Positions 10,508-20,945 of a stretch of 64,000 nucleotides of DNA are shown one piece after another (position 1 is the stretch's first letter; the number at the start of each line of letters is the position of its first letter). Made by a program: the position numbers and the translations under genes. A model generated the notes under the pieces. It searched no databases. It was not told the origin of the DNA and was given only the letters and a program-made list of their open reading frames with translations. The DNA lies in NCBI GenBank assembly GCA_026122225.1, contig JANEZZ010001955.1:310001-374000 (forward strand), given 5' to 3'. This DNA comes from Heloderma charlesbogerti. Its lineage: Eukaryota; Chordata; Lepidosauria; Squamata; Helodermatidae.

Positions 10508-10999
10508 TGGGGGGGAGAGGGAGAGAGAGGGAGAGGGAGAGATCATATGCTACCCTTTCTCTGTAATAGTTCGAAGGTTTTTTTCTTGCAATAGGAATTT
10601 ACAGCATGGTGGGTGCAGCTTTATCAAAGTGCCTAGTTGGGTATCAACAGTGGCAGCTGGATTCCCTCATTGGAAGCTGGCAGTCGCCCCTTTCTCTTCT
10701 GCATGCATTCCTCTATGTTTTCAGTTTTATTCTGCTGGCATCCGTGTAAGTCATTCTGGCTGTCAAAGCTGGCTGTCGCAACATCGCTGTTCAATTTGCT
10801 GTTGTTTTCATTGACGCTTGGAGGCTTATGTATGGAGGAAGGAACTGTGGAGGGGTCCAAACCCAGCTTGCTTGAGATCATGAAGCAGATGCTCATTTCT
10901 GTGTTAAATCTTACATTTCAGTGATGTTGTTTTAATTACTCGAGACTAAAAACAGACAACCACCACCAAGCAATGGGTCCATGTCACGTTTGATCAGGG
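10508..10999 (+). other. NRXN3 intron, no gene seen
   Basis: GA-rich start, then unique sequence. A minus-strand frame at 10633-10896 (87 codons) is open but matches nothing I recognise and has no gene context. Confidence 0.55.
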
Positions 11000-11192
11000 G
11001 AAGGGGTCATCATGACTCGGAGGCAGAGCACATTGTTCGCATGCAGGAGGTCCCAGATTCAATCTTCAGTTTCTGGAGAGCAAGGAAAAAATCCTGCCCG
11101 AAAGGAGAGCTGGAGAGCTGCTGCCCATCAGTGTTGATGATACTGGGCTAGATGGACAAATGGTCTGACTCGGTATAAGGCAGCTACGATGT
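11000..11192 (+). mobile_element. tRNA-headed SINE, sense
   Basis: It shows GAGGCAGAGCACATTG and GCATGCAGGAGGTCCCAGAT (head and B-box region), GAGAGCTGCTGCCCATCAGT and the tail TCTGACTCGGTATAAGGCAG. It is diverged, belongs to the same family as 27034-27222, and is inactive. Confidence 0.8.
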
Positions 11193-11719
11193 AGACGTAG
11201 ATCAAACTCTCCCATGGCTCATTTCAATCCTGAACATGTTGTAACACACCAAGCCAAATGTACCCAGCGTTTTCACCTAGAAAGTTTATTGATGAACCCC
11301 TACACATGTCAGATGGGCTGTGTTTGTCTTGTTGGGTGACACATTTGCTGGATTTATCTAGTGGCTTAAAAAAAAAGTTTCATTATTAGCAATGAGGTGG
11401 TATGTCCTAGAACAGTGATGCAGAATTCAAACCTCTTTTATGTTCTTAATTAAGGCTGCTCTCTGTGGCCCAGTTCAGACGTAATGAGAAACATGGTTTC
11501 CTGATAAAGAACATGTCAAGGCACACTCTAGGTTCCTGCACCTCCCATCCCACCTCTGCTACTTTGTGTGTGAGGGGAGGAAGTTTAACATTTCCCATTA
11601 CATCCAAATATGAGAAACTGTCGTTTGTTCAAACCATATTTAAGATCATGGTTTATTAACCACTGATGGTGTTTGGACATAACAGAAAACTACAGTTTGT
11701 GCCAAATGGCAAATGGGAA
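11193..11719 (+). other. NRXN3 intron, no gene seen
   Basis: Unique intronic sequence; no repeat boundary or protein is recognised. Confidence 0.6.
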
Positions 11720-12221
11720 GTTTAAACTAGGACTGTGCACCACTTTAATCCAAAGTCCAAATAACGAGATGAAGCGGGCTGATCGCGATCATGGTGGCAG
11801 TGGCAGCAGGATGCGATGGGAGCCAAGAGGGAAGCTCCATGGCATTTCTCTCTCGGCTCCAGTCCTAACCTGCCTCTGCTGCAGCCGCTGAGACCAACTG
11901 CGCCAGTCTCTGCCAGGCAGGGCAGAGGAAGCCATGGCACCTGACCAGCTGGCATTCTGCTGAAGGAGAGCAAGAAGGAGATTAACCCTTCCCACTCTCC
12001 TTTGGCAGAATGAAGCCAAGAAGAAAGCGTGTGCTATGACAGCTATGTTAGTCTCTCCCTACCCCAGCCTACCTTTCTGCAATAAGTTCACCATTCATTC
12101 TTCTTGTTTGTTCATTTAAAAATCCAGAAAATTTCACTGTAGTTGCTTATCTTCCCCCCCCACACACACCTTTTCAGTTGTCTCTCAACCATTAGTTTGC
12201 CCTTACTTTGATTCTGTCTAG

Positions 12222-12222
12222 A

Positions 12223-12273
<51 letters not shown>
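12222..12273. repeat. (TC)n(AC)n microsatellite
   Basis: A compound dinucleotide tract inside the 11728 element, like the one at 10425-10507. Confidence 0.96.
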
Positions 12274-12274
<1 letters not shown>

Positions 12275-12730
12275 CTTTCTCTCCTGTTAGGATTATAGTT
12301 AGTCCCTCATCCCTTTGCTTTTAGTTTAGTGATTGCTTTTGCTTCTCTTTTGCTCTTGTGTGTATGTGTGATTGTGCTGTGTGGACAAGCAAACAGTGTG
12401 TGTCAAAGGAGTACACACACTCCACCTTTCCAAAAACAGTGGGCAAAGCATTGTACACATTAACAGCTATCATTTAAATTATATAATACCACACTGTGTG
12501 TTGCAAAAAAGCAAGCCCAATATGAGGCATCTTTGGGGTCTTGGCAGGGACAGAGGTGGCCAAGGTGTTGCTGTGCCCTCCTGGCAGGGTTGCTATGTTG
12601 CTTCCTGTCTCTTCATACAAGTCAATGTGCCCACCTGGCAGGGTTGCTGTCTTTGTTTGCTTCTTGCCTATTAGCCAGCGTTTGCCCAGGCAATTCAGCC
12701 AAAGAGGCCCTGAGGTTATTGACTGTGAAT

Positions 12731-12983
12731 ATTTTTATTTATTTTTATTTATTATTTATTGCATTTATACCCCGCCTTTTTTCCTCTTGCAAGGAACCCA
12801 AGGCAGCTTACATGATCCTCCTCCTCTCCATTTTATCCTCACAACAACAACCCTGTGAGGTGGATTGGGCTGAGAGTGTGTGACTGGCCCAAAGTCACCC
12901 AGTGAGCTTCCATGGCCGAGTGGGGACTAGAACCCGGATCTCCCAGCTCCTAGTCCAACACTCTTGCCCCTATACCACACTGG
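12731..12983 (-). mobile_element. tRNA-headed SINE with an (AAAT)n tail, antisense
   Basis: The minus strand starts CCAGTGTGGTATAGGGGCAA. It carries a B-box-like GGGTTCTAGTCCC at about 12940-12928, then GGGTGACTTTGGGCCAGTCA. The tail is GGCGGGGTATAAATGCAATA followed by (AAAT)n. A 3' fragment recurs at 20866-20945. It is a typical squamate tRNA-derived SINE; I do not assign a database name. Confidence 0.82.
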
Positions 12984-13920
12984 AATAGGAAAGTAGTACT
13001 AGGGGAAAGGGGTTATTTGCACTTCAAAGACATTTACAGCTGAGTTTAGGGATAGGGACCTCCTCACCACTTCAACACCTAACTTGATTATCCCTGTATG
13101 AACTTTGGTTTGAGTTTCTGAGAAGAGCACATTTTACCTGTGCCTAGCACAAAAAAATAGTGGGCCGAACTGTCTGAAATTTGGCAGGTGGTATGCCCTC
13201 CAGGAGGGGCTGTGTGTTCCCCAACTTCCATGCACTTTTGCGCAAGCAGTGAAAAATTATAGCTCTTTGCTTTGAAAGATTTCCTTGAAAAAAAAAATCA
13301 CATTCCACCTGCATCTTGCACAAAAACTAGCAGGCCAAACTGTCTGAGATTTGGCAGGTGAGATGCCCTCCAAGGGGGCTGCGTGTTTCCCAAATTTCCT
13401 GTATGTATCATGAAAACTAAAAAGGTTATGGCTGTTTGTGTTTTCCCATGCAAGTCAATGGGAAAACACCAAAAACGAGTGATTCGGATGTCTGAATCTC
13501 GCTTCAGATTTGGATCCAAGTTGAAGCAGATGGGGTCCAAATCAGTCTGAAGCAAAGCAGAGCCACTTCATAGGGGCCAAAGCAGCATCCGAAGCAAAGT
13601 GGGGGGTCAGTGCACAGCCCTAGTTTAAACTTCCTACTTTTGTACAAGAAGGGGAGGAACGAGAGGCTGCATGAGCCTGAGGTTTAACATGGTGCATTCT
13701 CATAAATGGAAAGCATGGTTCCCATGATGTCTGAACTGTGCCTTTGTGTCTGCTTGCCTGCTGTAGATGTGGAAAAGAGTTTGACTGGATGAAGTGGTAT
13801 TGCTAACATATTTTTTGCCTTCTGTGTAGAGAACTGAAACAGTGCCAGTTACAGTAGCAGAAGTAGCCCTCTTGGACATTCCTCAGTTAAATTAAACACT
13901 GGCCTTTTGTGGGGTACATG

Positions 13921-14426
13921 TAGGGATGGTGGAGAATTCCACCACAGACTCCAATGGGGCCAGATTCTTAGAATCCGCCAGCTCCCTGGAGTCCATGGCG
14001 GAACGGACCACCCCACCCCGCCACCCTGTGAAGTCCAACCCAGCCAGATCCTACCTCGCAGGCTGGCACCATCAGCTCCAGATCCATCTGGGTCCAGCTG
14101 CTGTCCCATGAGGATGCAAAATGGCATCCAGCATAGTGGACGCCATTTGCGTCCTTCCCTTTTTGCCGTGATAGGCTACGTAAATCTTTATGTAGCCTAA
14201 CAGGGCCAAAGGGAGGCACGCAAATGGCGTCCGCTATGCCAGACACCATTTGCGTCCATAGACCAGCTGTGGCTGGAAGTCCGGCAGCAGCCGGCCCCGG
14301 CCAGCGGCTCTGTGGACTCGCCGTGGAGCGGACCCAGCCAGGGAGGATTCCGGGGGGGAAGACTGGATCACTTCCCCCCCGCAGACCCCCCAGCAGACCC
14401 AGGTAGGTGGGGTCTGTAAACCCGTA
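13921..14426. mobile_element. 506-bp TAGGG-family hAT-like element
   Basis: A-type left end TAGGGATGGTGGAGAATTCC; right end GTCTGTAAACCCGTA. The TSD is GGTACATG/AGTACATG (13913-13920 and 14427-14434, 7 of 8). The core has an AAATGGC...GCCATTT hairpin, a GATAGGCTACGTAAATCTTT hairpin at 14170 and a further AATGGCGTCC repeat. Donor-like sites flank the core: minus CTACCTC at 14051 and plus CAGGTAGGT at 14400. Confidence 0.85.
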
Positions 14427-14597
14427 AGTACATGAGAGGTAATTTTTTCCTCTTAGAAATATAAATATTTATTTATTTACTTATTTAATAGATTTATATA
14501 CCAATTACCATATTATATCTATATCTGAGCAGTTTCCAAGAAGATTTAAATACATTAAAATACATCGTAATATACATTGGAATTCAATTAAAATTCA
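14427..14597. repeat. A/T-rich repeat fragment
   Basis: A (TTTA)n-like run at 14460-14490 is followed by TTTATATACC and ATTAAAATACAT stretches. It looks like the 3' end of a diverged dispersed repeat; family not identified. Confidence 0.45.
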
Positions 14598-14993
14598 TCA
14601 TAATCGCTAACCTATCACGGGAAAATCCACAGATGCAAATGGCATAGTGCACGCCATTTGTGGCCATAAAGCCCTTAGTTTAAGCTAAATGCAGCCATTT
14701 ATGGCTGCATTTGGCTTAATCTAAGAGCTTTACAGCCGCAAATGGCTTAGCGGACAGCATTTGCATCTGGAGTGAGCCCTCAGCCAGGGATACAGCAACA
14801 CAATGGTGGCCTTATCACTGGCGTTATGGAGCCGTCCAACAGCTCTGCAGAATTCACTGCAAGGAGGATCCGGCCCCGGACGGTTCCGGAGGGAGGCGGA
14901 GGTGAATTGTGCCATTCCGCCACAGACTCTGGAGGCCGGATTCTATTGAATCCAGCCTCATTGGGTCTGTGGTGGATTTCTCTGACACCCTAG
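14598..14993. mobile_element. Partial TAGGG-family element
   Basis: Positions 14636-14765 are a palindromic core (CTTAGTTTAAGCTAAATGCA pairing with TGCATTTGGCTTAATCTAAG). The right end is A-type, GGTGGATTTCTCTGACACCCTA at 14972-14993. The left end is missing or replaced by CCTATCACGGG. Confidence 0.65.
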
Positions 14994-15540
14994 TTAGAAA
15001 TGTGGGGAAAAAAGTGCAATAAATACATCAATTTCAGTGATGATTTGGTATGCCATCACTGTTTGTATTGAAGCTCAGACTTGCACAATCATGGCCACAT
15101 GTCCCAATGATACTCAATCATCAGCAGTAATTGTGGGCATGACATGACCATTAGAGCCCATTTTCTTGAATCGTACTTCTACTGTGGTAGTAATTTTTTG
15201 CCTAGCCTGTACAACTTCAGAGTACAGGTGGGGGCTCACAAAACTGAATGTTTATCTCCACAAAAGACTCATTCCACATAGAAAACTAGGTTCTCATGGT
15301 GAAAACTAGAATAGAATCATTCTCCTTGGAATGTTAATTTTCTTTATCAAGGGATTTTTTTCTTTTTTCATGGAGGAACATTCGATCATATGAATTCCCT
15401 TACTGCACATGTCATCAGTGCTTGAACTAGTGATCCCCAATTAGTGAAGATCTTCCCTAAATACATGTATTTGACTCCGTGATTTTCTGCAACATGTTTC
15501 CATGTCCTTGAACATAGATGTTTTCAAGCAGAAGTTCATG
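14994..15540 (+). other. NRXN3 intron, no gene seen
   Basis: Unique intronic sequence leading to the CR1 fragment before the LNS6 exon. Confidence 0.6.
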
Positions 15541-15910
15541 CAACCATAGAACTCTAGAGTTGGAAGGGACCTTGGAGTTCATTTAGCTTCCCATCCAGCC
15601 TTTGCTTAAATATGTCAAATGAAGAGGAACCCGCCATCTTGTGAGGGAGTCTGTTCCACTGACAAACAGCTCCTCCTGCTAGGATAGAATTAGGAAGTAT
15701 CTCCCAGTGTTTGGCTCACATCTGCTTCCTTGCCCTTCCCACATATCAGTTCAATTCTGCCCTCTGAAGCAAAAGACTACAAGTCTTTTCCATCTTCTAA
15801 GTGACAACCATTAAGATATTTGAAGGCTGTTATCATGTCTCCTCTTAATCTTCTCTTCTCCATACCCACCTCTTTCAAGCACTCCTCATGGGACATGGTT
15901 TCCAGACTTC
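15541..15910 (-). mobile_element. CR1 LINE 3' fragment, antisense to NRXN3, abutting the LNS6 exon
   Basis: On the + strand the copy opens with the reverse complement of the CR1 3' end (GTTGGAAGGGACC at about 15560). It continues through TCTCCTCTTAATCTTC to TCATGGGACATGGTTTCCAG at about 15905. These are familiar landmarks of sauropsid CR1 3' regions. The copy is 5'-truncated at the exon side and ends about 35 nt before the exon, so it supplies sequence upstream of the polypyrimidine tract. It is diverged, and no reading frame is kept. Confidence 0.8.
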
Positions 15911-15941
15911 AAGTGGTTTCTTCCTGCTCTTTTCTTCACAG

Positions 15942-16113
15942 GAACAAGGGAAAATTGGTGTGGTCTTCAATATTGGCACTGTAGATATCTCTATCAAAGA
16001 AGAGAGCACCCCAGTGAATGATGGCAAATACCACGTCGTGCGCTTTACCCGAAATGGTGGCAATGCTACACTTCAGGTGGATGGCTGGCCAGTGAATGAA
16101 CACTACCCTTCAG
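15942..16113 (+). CDS. NRXN3: Neurexin-3 exon, first part of the LNS6 domain (exon before SS4)
   Basis: This internal exon of the presynaptic adhesion receptor neurexin-3 encodes 57 codons plus one base. It opens [12 protein letters not shown], contains the [12 protein letters not shown] stretch and ends NEHYPS. It has a pyrimidine-rich tract and AG at 15940-15941, and a donor CAG|GTAAAT at 16114. Its phase (0 in, 1 out) and 172-nt length match the equivalent neurexin exon as I recall it. The protein segment is part of the sixth laminin/neurexin/sex-hormone-globulin (LNS) domain, shared by alpha- and beta-neurexin. That domain lies outside the cell and binds neuroligins, LRRTMs and, with SS4 included, cerebellins. 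The choice of NRXN3 over NRXN1 or NRXN2 rests on [18 protein letters not shown] and VNEHYP; NRXN1 reads differently there. Against my memory of human NRXN3 I see a few changes (Ser after KEE, Gly in VDGWP, Ser in YPSG). An antisense CR1 LINE ends about 35 nt upstream. Confidence 0.96.
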
Positions 16114-16627
16114 GTAAATGTCTAACCGATAAATCTTTCTCTCTCTCTCTTTTCTCCCTTGAGCTACTAACCCTATGTCTTGAAACAGTAAATTGGTGAC
16201 CAGTGAACAAATATTCCACAGCACTACCTGCAGGATTGAAGAGCTGATTTTTTTTTTTTCACATTAAGAAAGCTGAACTTTTCAGATAATGTTAACCATG
16301 CTGGAAAAATACGGTCTTTGGAGGAATGCACACTTTATAAGAGGAGTGGCATACATATGTGGTCTACGCAATGTGTAAAAAAAATCATACTTATCATGTG
16401 AGGCCTCTGGGTACAATCTGATTCTGTAGAGAGTGACAAAAACTGCAACCCATAATCTCCATATTCTGAAGCATCCCTGTAGATTTAATGGGATGTCAAA
16501 AAGAATACTTCAGTGTAAGTTGTTGTAGACTGCAGTCAAAATGATTTGGCAAACTTACAATTGCTACTTGTGGTTTTCTTCATCAATGAGAATGGGATAA
16601 AGCACAGAAAGACTGGGATGAAGGATT
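16114..16627 (+). other. NRXN3 intron start, no gene seen
   Basis: It starts GTAAATGTCTAACC, then a (TC)n patch at 16136-16150. Unique sequence without recognised elements. Confidence 0.6.
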
Positions 16628-16635
16628 TCAGTTAA

Positions 16636-17210
16636 TAGGGATGTCAGAGAATTCAGCGACTGATCTTGGTGAGGCCGAATGCACTGGCATCCCCCGAAAT
16701 CCATCGCGGAACGAAGCCCCCACCCCCCCAACCCACGAAAGGCACGCAGGATGAAGTCCCCGCCGCCCTCACCCCATGAAAGGCGCATGAAACGGAGCAC
16801 TTACCTGCTCCCATCCTCGCTGCTTTGCGAATGTTCGGAAAAGGAGAAACCATTCGCTTCCTCCTCCTCCATTTGCGTACGCTGGGGTTTTCCCCCCGGC
16901 CGTGATAGGCTACGTAAATATTTATGTAGCCTATCATGGCTCAATACAGGGATGCAAATGGCGGCGGCTACGACAGCTGCCATTTGTGTCCCTGTAGGGC
17001 TGCCAGCGGTCAGATGTCCGGCTGCGGGCGGCCGGAGCCTGCTGGCAGCTCCACAGCTTGGCCGCGGAGCGGAGCCAGCTGGGCAGGATTCCGGGGGGAG
17101 GGACGGAGCACCTCCCCCCCCTTTGAGGATTCTGGGGGGAGGGACGAAGCTCCTCCCCCCCACTGCAGATGCCCCTGCGCGGAGCCAGGTAAGGGATTCG
17201 TACATCCCTA
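16636..17210. mobile_element. 575-bp TAGGG-family hAT-like element with perfect TSD
   Basis: A-type left end TAGGGATGTCAGAGAATTCA and B-type right end GGGATTCGTACATCCCTA. The 8-bp TSD TCAGTTAA is exact (16628-16635 and 17211-17218). The core holds a GATAGGCTACGTAAATATTT hairpin at 16905-16938 and a GCAAATGGCGG hairpin around 16953-16990. Outward donor-like sites: minus ACTTACCTG at 16799, plus CAGGTAAGG at 17186. This is the cleanest full-length reference copy in the window. Confidence 0.95.
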
Positions 17211-17218
17211 TCAGTTAA

Positions 17219-17721
17219 TTTAATATAATGCTAAGGGAATTATGAGTTTTCTGAATCATACGTACTTGTACTGCTTGTTTCTTTTTCTTGTATTGTTGTT
17301 GTTGTTGTTGTTGCTGCTGCTGCTTCCTGTTAGGGCACCACTAAAACTTTGTGTTTGGAATTTGGATATCACAGATGAAAATTTCAGTTTTAACTGCTTT
17401 CACTTAAATCATCTATAGGGCTGATTATAGCCCTATAAGTAGCCCTAACAAGGCTTGTACTTGTACTTGTACTTAAAGTACAACTTGTACTTGTACTTAA
17501 AGTAGCCCTAACAAGTACAATAAGATTACTTGTTTCATGTGATTAACATAGGCAATTATTGGTCTTTTCCTGTTGAGTCATCTAGGCTTTTATTTTATTA
17601 TTAAAATGTTTATAGTCTACCTCTCAGCCATAAGGTCCTCCTTATTGCCTCTTCTTTTTAACCATGGCCTGCATTTGCTATGTAACTCAGTCACTCTTGT
17701 TGTTGAAGACATCTCTTGGAT
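17219..17721 (+). repeat. Intron with (GTT)n(GCT)n tract and a local palindromic duplication
   Basis: A trinucleotide tract lies at 17293-17325. At 17409-17520, TAGCCCTAACAAG and CTTGTACTTGTACTTAAAGT each occur twice in direct order, with partly self-complementary joints. The rest is unique. Confidence 0.8.
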
Positions 17722-17729
17722 AGTAAATG

Positions 17730-18159
17730 TAGGGATGTATGAGAATTTTTGCTTTTGCTCACAATAATGCTAGCGTGTTGTGTTTGAAGATCTGCACAAG
17801 AGTGTGGGTGTGCACACGTGTCTGCCAAAAATATCCATAAATTATTGAACACATACTCACATTTGTGCAAATTTCCAAATTTGTGCAAATTTCCTCTGTA
17901 TACCATAAGGAAGGAAAGTTGCGCAAATTAAGAAAGTTGTGCAGATTTATGAAGGGAAGTTGCACAAATTAAGAAAGTTGTGCAGATTTGGGGAAACTTG
18001 CACAAATCTCCCATTCGATTGCTGCTGTTTTTGCGCAAGATTCCTGTTTGCACAGAATGAGCAGCAATGGCAAAAGTGAATGGGAATCAGGTATGTGGCA
18101 AGTGGTGAGACAGTGTTCAGAGAATCCTAGCAGTTTCATACATCATTCACCCATCCCTA
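17730..18159. mobile_element. 430-bp TAGGG-type element with TTTGTGCAAA repeats
   Basis: The left end is TAGGGATGTATGAGAATTTT and the right end TTCACCCATCCCTA. The TSD is AGTAAATG/GGTAAATG (17722-17729 and 18160-18167, 7 of 8). The interior carries TTTGTGCAAATTTCC repeats and a duplicated AAGTTG(C/T)GCA(A/G)ATT unit at 17925-17990. No coding capacity. Confidence 0.85.
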
Positions 18160-18167
18160 GGTAAATG

Positions 18168-18756
18168 TGCTGCCCAACTCAGCTGGTTCAGTGGGGCAAG
18201 CATAAAAGACAGCAAGTGGGATGAGAAAAGAGGGATAGGAGATTGAGAAAGAAATGCAGAGATTGCCAGTTGAGGGCATTTTATGCTTCCTGGGGATATG
18301 TTCAGATTCTCTGTTATTAACTTTGTTCTCCAACTAACACATTTGTTAATTGATTGGAATAGCACCATTAATTGATTAAAAAAATGACTTGGCACCTCAA
18401 AAGAAAGAATTTGAGTAATTAGTGAAATCAAATCTTTACTTCATGAACAATAGCTAGATCCTCTCTTTCTAGTATTAACAATATTCTTTTGTCTTCCCCC
18501 ATGATGCGTTATCATGTTTGCAAGCCAAAGTAACAGTGAATACAAAGAGATACAGATTTATGTGATGGTGATCTATGCTATTTTGGGATATTCCTTCTGA
18601 ATTAACAAAGGCTGTTACGAGATAAGTTATGAAGGTGACATGCACACACACACACACACACACACACACGAAAAGTAGAACATAAAGCAGAAGATCTTGT
18701 CTTAATGCTTTGGTACTAAGAATCAAATTTGATTTTCCCAGCCAACACTAGATTTA
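18168..18756 (+). other. NRXN3 intron with a (CA)n tract
   Basis: A CA microsatellite lies at 18642-18669; the rest is unique AT-rich sequence. Confidence 0.75.
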
Positions 18757-18893
18757 AAGAAGTGGTGGGCACCTTATTGTCCTCTGGATGTTTTGGTCTA
18801 CAGCTCACACCAGTCCCAGCCAGCATAGACAATAGCGAGGGATCATGGGAGTTGTAGGCCAAAACTTAAGGAGGTCTACAAGTTGCCCATCCC
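18757..18893. repeat. Inverted-repeat MITE-like element
   Basis: GATGTTTTGGTCTACAGCTC pairs imperfectly with GGGAGTTGTAGGCCAAAACT. The ends are GTGGGCACCTT and AAGTTGCCCATCC. Same family as 28272 and 50425. Confidence 0.72.
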
Positions 18894-18929
18894 TGATGTA
18901 AAGCAATGCTCCATTTTCCTCTCCCATTT

Positions 18930-19365
18930 CACTTAGGGTGCAATCCTATGTGGATACTCAGATCCAATGCAGAGTGAGAGGACAGCGGAAGCAATCTTTG
19001 CCTCCTTGCTCCAGCCACCCTGCATTTCTGCTAGACAGGCAATGTTGCTTGTCTAGGAGCGGTGCCATGGAGGGGGAGGGAGGAGGCTGGGGTGGCCATA
19101 GGAAACAGCATACCACAGCTGCCCTGGTCTCCTCCCCTCCCTGCCCCTGAAAATGCCCCCTTTCCCCTGTCTCGATGTGTTGTTTTCCAGACACTGAGAG
19201 GTAGCCAGTGTGGTTCTCTCCACACCAGTTATGAGGAGGAAGGGGAGGGGAGTGTGGTTTCCTGGCTCCAGGGTTGAAACACTGTCTTCAACCTCAGAGC
19301 CAGAAAATTGAACAATTCTATGCCCCCTTCCCCCAATGCTGTCTAGGGGCCATAGGATTGCTGTC
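18930..19365. repeat. GGGTGCAATCCTATG-type repeat, full-length-like copy
   Basis: It begins TTAGGGTGCAATCCTATG and ends GGGGCCATAGGATTGCTGTCC, an inverted pair. The middle shares ATCCAATGCAGAG, CCCTGCATTTCTGCTAGACA and a GGAGGGAGGAGGCTGG stretch with the copies at 20366 and 21972. Flanks near TTAA suggest a piggyBac-like MITE, but no clean TSD is read here. Confidence 0.65.
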
Positions 19366-20365
19366 CCCATCCATCTTTCGCCTATGAGTTCTTCTATTAT
19401 GATTTGTCCAGGTTCCAGACAGCAGGAGTTTTGTGGGTACTGGGCTGAGCTTCTCAAAAACTAGGCATTGACAAAGACCTTATTCTAGACCTTTGAGAAG
19501 AAAAGCCAAGATCTCCTTGGTTTTAGACAAGTAATCTACTTTCCTTTCCTCTGTACCATCTTTGAGACACTTCTAGGAAGCACAGTTCGATATAGGAGAA
19601 CTTAAAATTGCTATCCCTGATGAATTTGCTGAAATGTGTTAGACTAACTTTCATCTAGCATACTGGGCAGGTTTCAGCCCTCAGGTGAAGTTGGAAGGGG
19701 TTTAAATGGGTGTGATTCTGGCTTGGAGCTATACACTATGGCACTTTCAAATAGTCTTGAAGTACACCTGATTCCTCTACCAGCAAGTATGTCTGGTGGA
19801 AGAAACTGCCCTCAGTGAGTGATGGGTGGATCCAGGTTCCAACCAAAGCATCTGGTTCAGAGTCTGACAAGCAGTTGTCATCTTCCTCTTCAGAATGTTC
19901 TGTGGAGAGCATTATTTCAAGCAGATTCACAGGCTGCAAGGCTTTCAGGGCAAATTATTCAGGCTTGAGTTAAAGGGTATTATTGTGGTCTAGATCAGGG
20001 TTGAGCAGACTTCAGACTTGTTGGATCTACTTTGTGTTTTACTAGAACCCCATGATTCACCAGCCAGAGCCAGGTGTAAGTGATATGCAGATGCACTTAG
20101 GATGAAAGAACATGGTGCTTCTGAGCATATTCCGAGCCTAGGAATTTTTTTCAGTACCAGAAACAAGCTGAGTTCAAAGATCTTTCACAGAAAACTCAAC
20201 TCCTAGTTACCCCAATTTTTCTTCATTTCAGCAACCTAAATAAGATGGGAAAGGTCATTTTCTTGTTGCTATTACTACACAGTTGGGAGTCAAAAACATG
20301 CCAATCTGCATCCAGAGATCGACTAGTAGATCCTAATTTTCTTTATATATCACAGTTAAAGAGTT
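19366..20365 (+). other. NRXN3 intron, no gene seen
   Basis: Unique intronic sequence; no protein or repeat boundary is recognised. Confidence 0.6.
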
Positions 20366-20820
20366 TTAGGGTGCAATCCTATGTGTTGCGCCCTTGATGA
20401 TCATAAGCCCCTGGAGGCTTATGAGCATCCTAGGTAGGGTGGGAGGAGCAGTGGAGGCAGTCTTCACCTCCCCATCCTCCTGCCCTGCATTTTTCACTAG
20501 ACAGGCTTGTTTGCCACTCTACGTGGAGTGCTACAGAGGGGGAGGGAAGGAGGCTGGAGAGGCCTCAGGATAACGTGAATCATGGCCTCTCTAATCTCCT
20601 CCCCTCCCTGCCCACCAAATTGCCCCTTCTCCTCTTCTTCAAGATTGAGTCCCCCACTTCATAGAGCATCTGGTGCAGTTCTTTCTATGCCGGCTGTGAG
20701 GGGGAGGGGGGCAGAGCTCTGATTCCCCCCTCCAAGTTTGGAGTGCTGTCTCCGACCTCAGATCAGGGAATCCGAAATATCCTCAGATGCTCTCTTGGGG
20801 CCATAGGGTTGCTCCCTTAG
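20366..20820. repeat. GGGTGCAATCCTATG-type repeat, second copy
   Basis: It begins TTTTAGGGTGCAATCCTATG and ends GGGGCCATAGGGTTGCTCCC. Its internal CCCTGCATTTTTCACTAGACA and GAGGGAGGGAAGGAGGCTGG match the 18930 copy. Confidence 0.65.
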
Positions 20821-20865
20821 TTGATTAATCAGTTGCAGTTTAACCATTACTCAATTAGTGGACCA

Positions 20866-20945
20866 AATTTATTTATTATTTATTTATTTATTGCATTTAT
20901 ACCCCGCCTTTTTTCCTCTTGCAAGGAACCTAAGGCAAATTTAAA
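20866..20945 (-). mobile_element. SINE 3' fragment
   Basis: (ATTT)n, then GCATTTATACCCCGCCTTTT and TTGCAAGGAACCTAAGGC, the antisense tail of the SINE family at 12731-12983, truncated after about 80 bp. Confidence 0.8.

Larger units (their letters stand above)
11728..13622. mobile_element. Large (1.9 kb) composite with TAGGACTGTGCAC termini and 8-bp TSD
   Basis: The left end is TAGGACTGTGCACCAC and the right end GTCAGTGCACAGCCCTA, an inverted pair. The 8-bp TSD GTTTAAAC is perfect (11720-11727 and 13623-13630). The interior includes a (TC)n(AC)n tract (12222-12273) and an antisense SINE (12731-12983). A GGGCCGAACTGTCTGAAATT unit occurs near 13162 and again, diverged, near 13332. No transposase frame is seen. 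The TSD length suggests hAT, but the termini differ from the TAGGGATG family. Confidence 0.75.

Noticed and set aside
10633..10896. 87-codon minus-strand frame (STVPSSIHKPPSVNENNS...)
   Set aside because: Composition looks protein-like, but I recognise no family, no splice sites frame it and codon 1 is arbitrary. A translated search would decide.
1..15941. Upstream LNS6 exon (YTWPPNDRPSTR-type) in the first 16 kb
   Set aside because: None of the open frames there resembles that stretch; the exon must lie left of the window.
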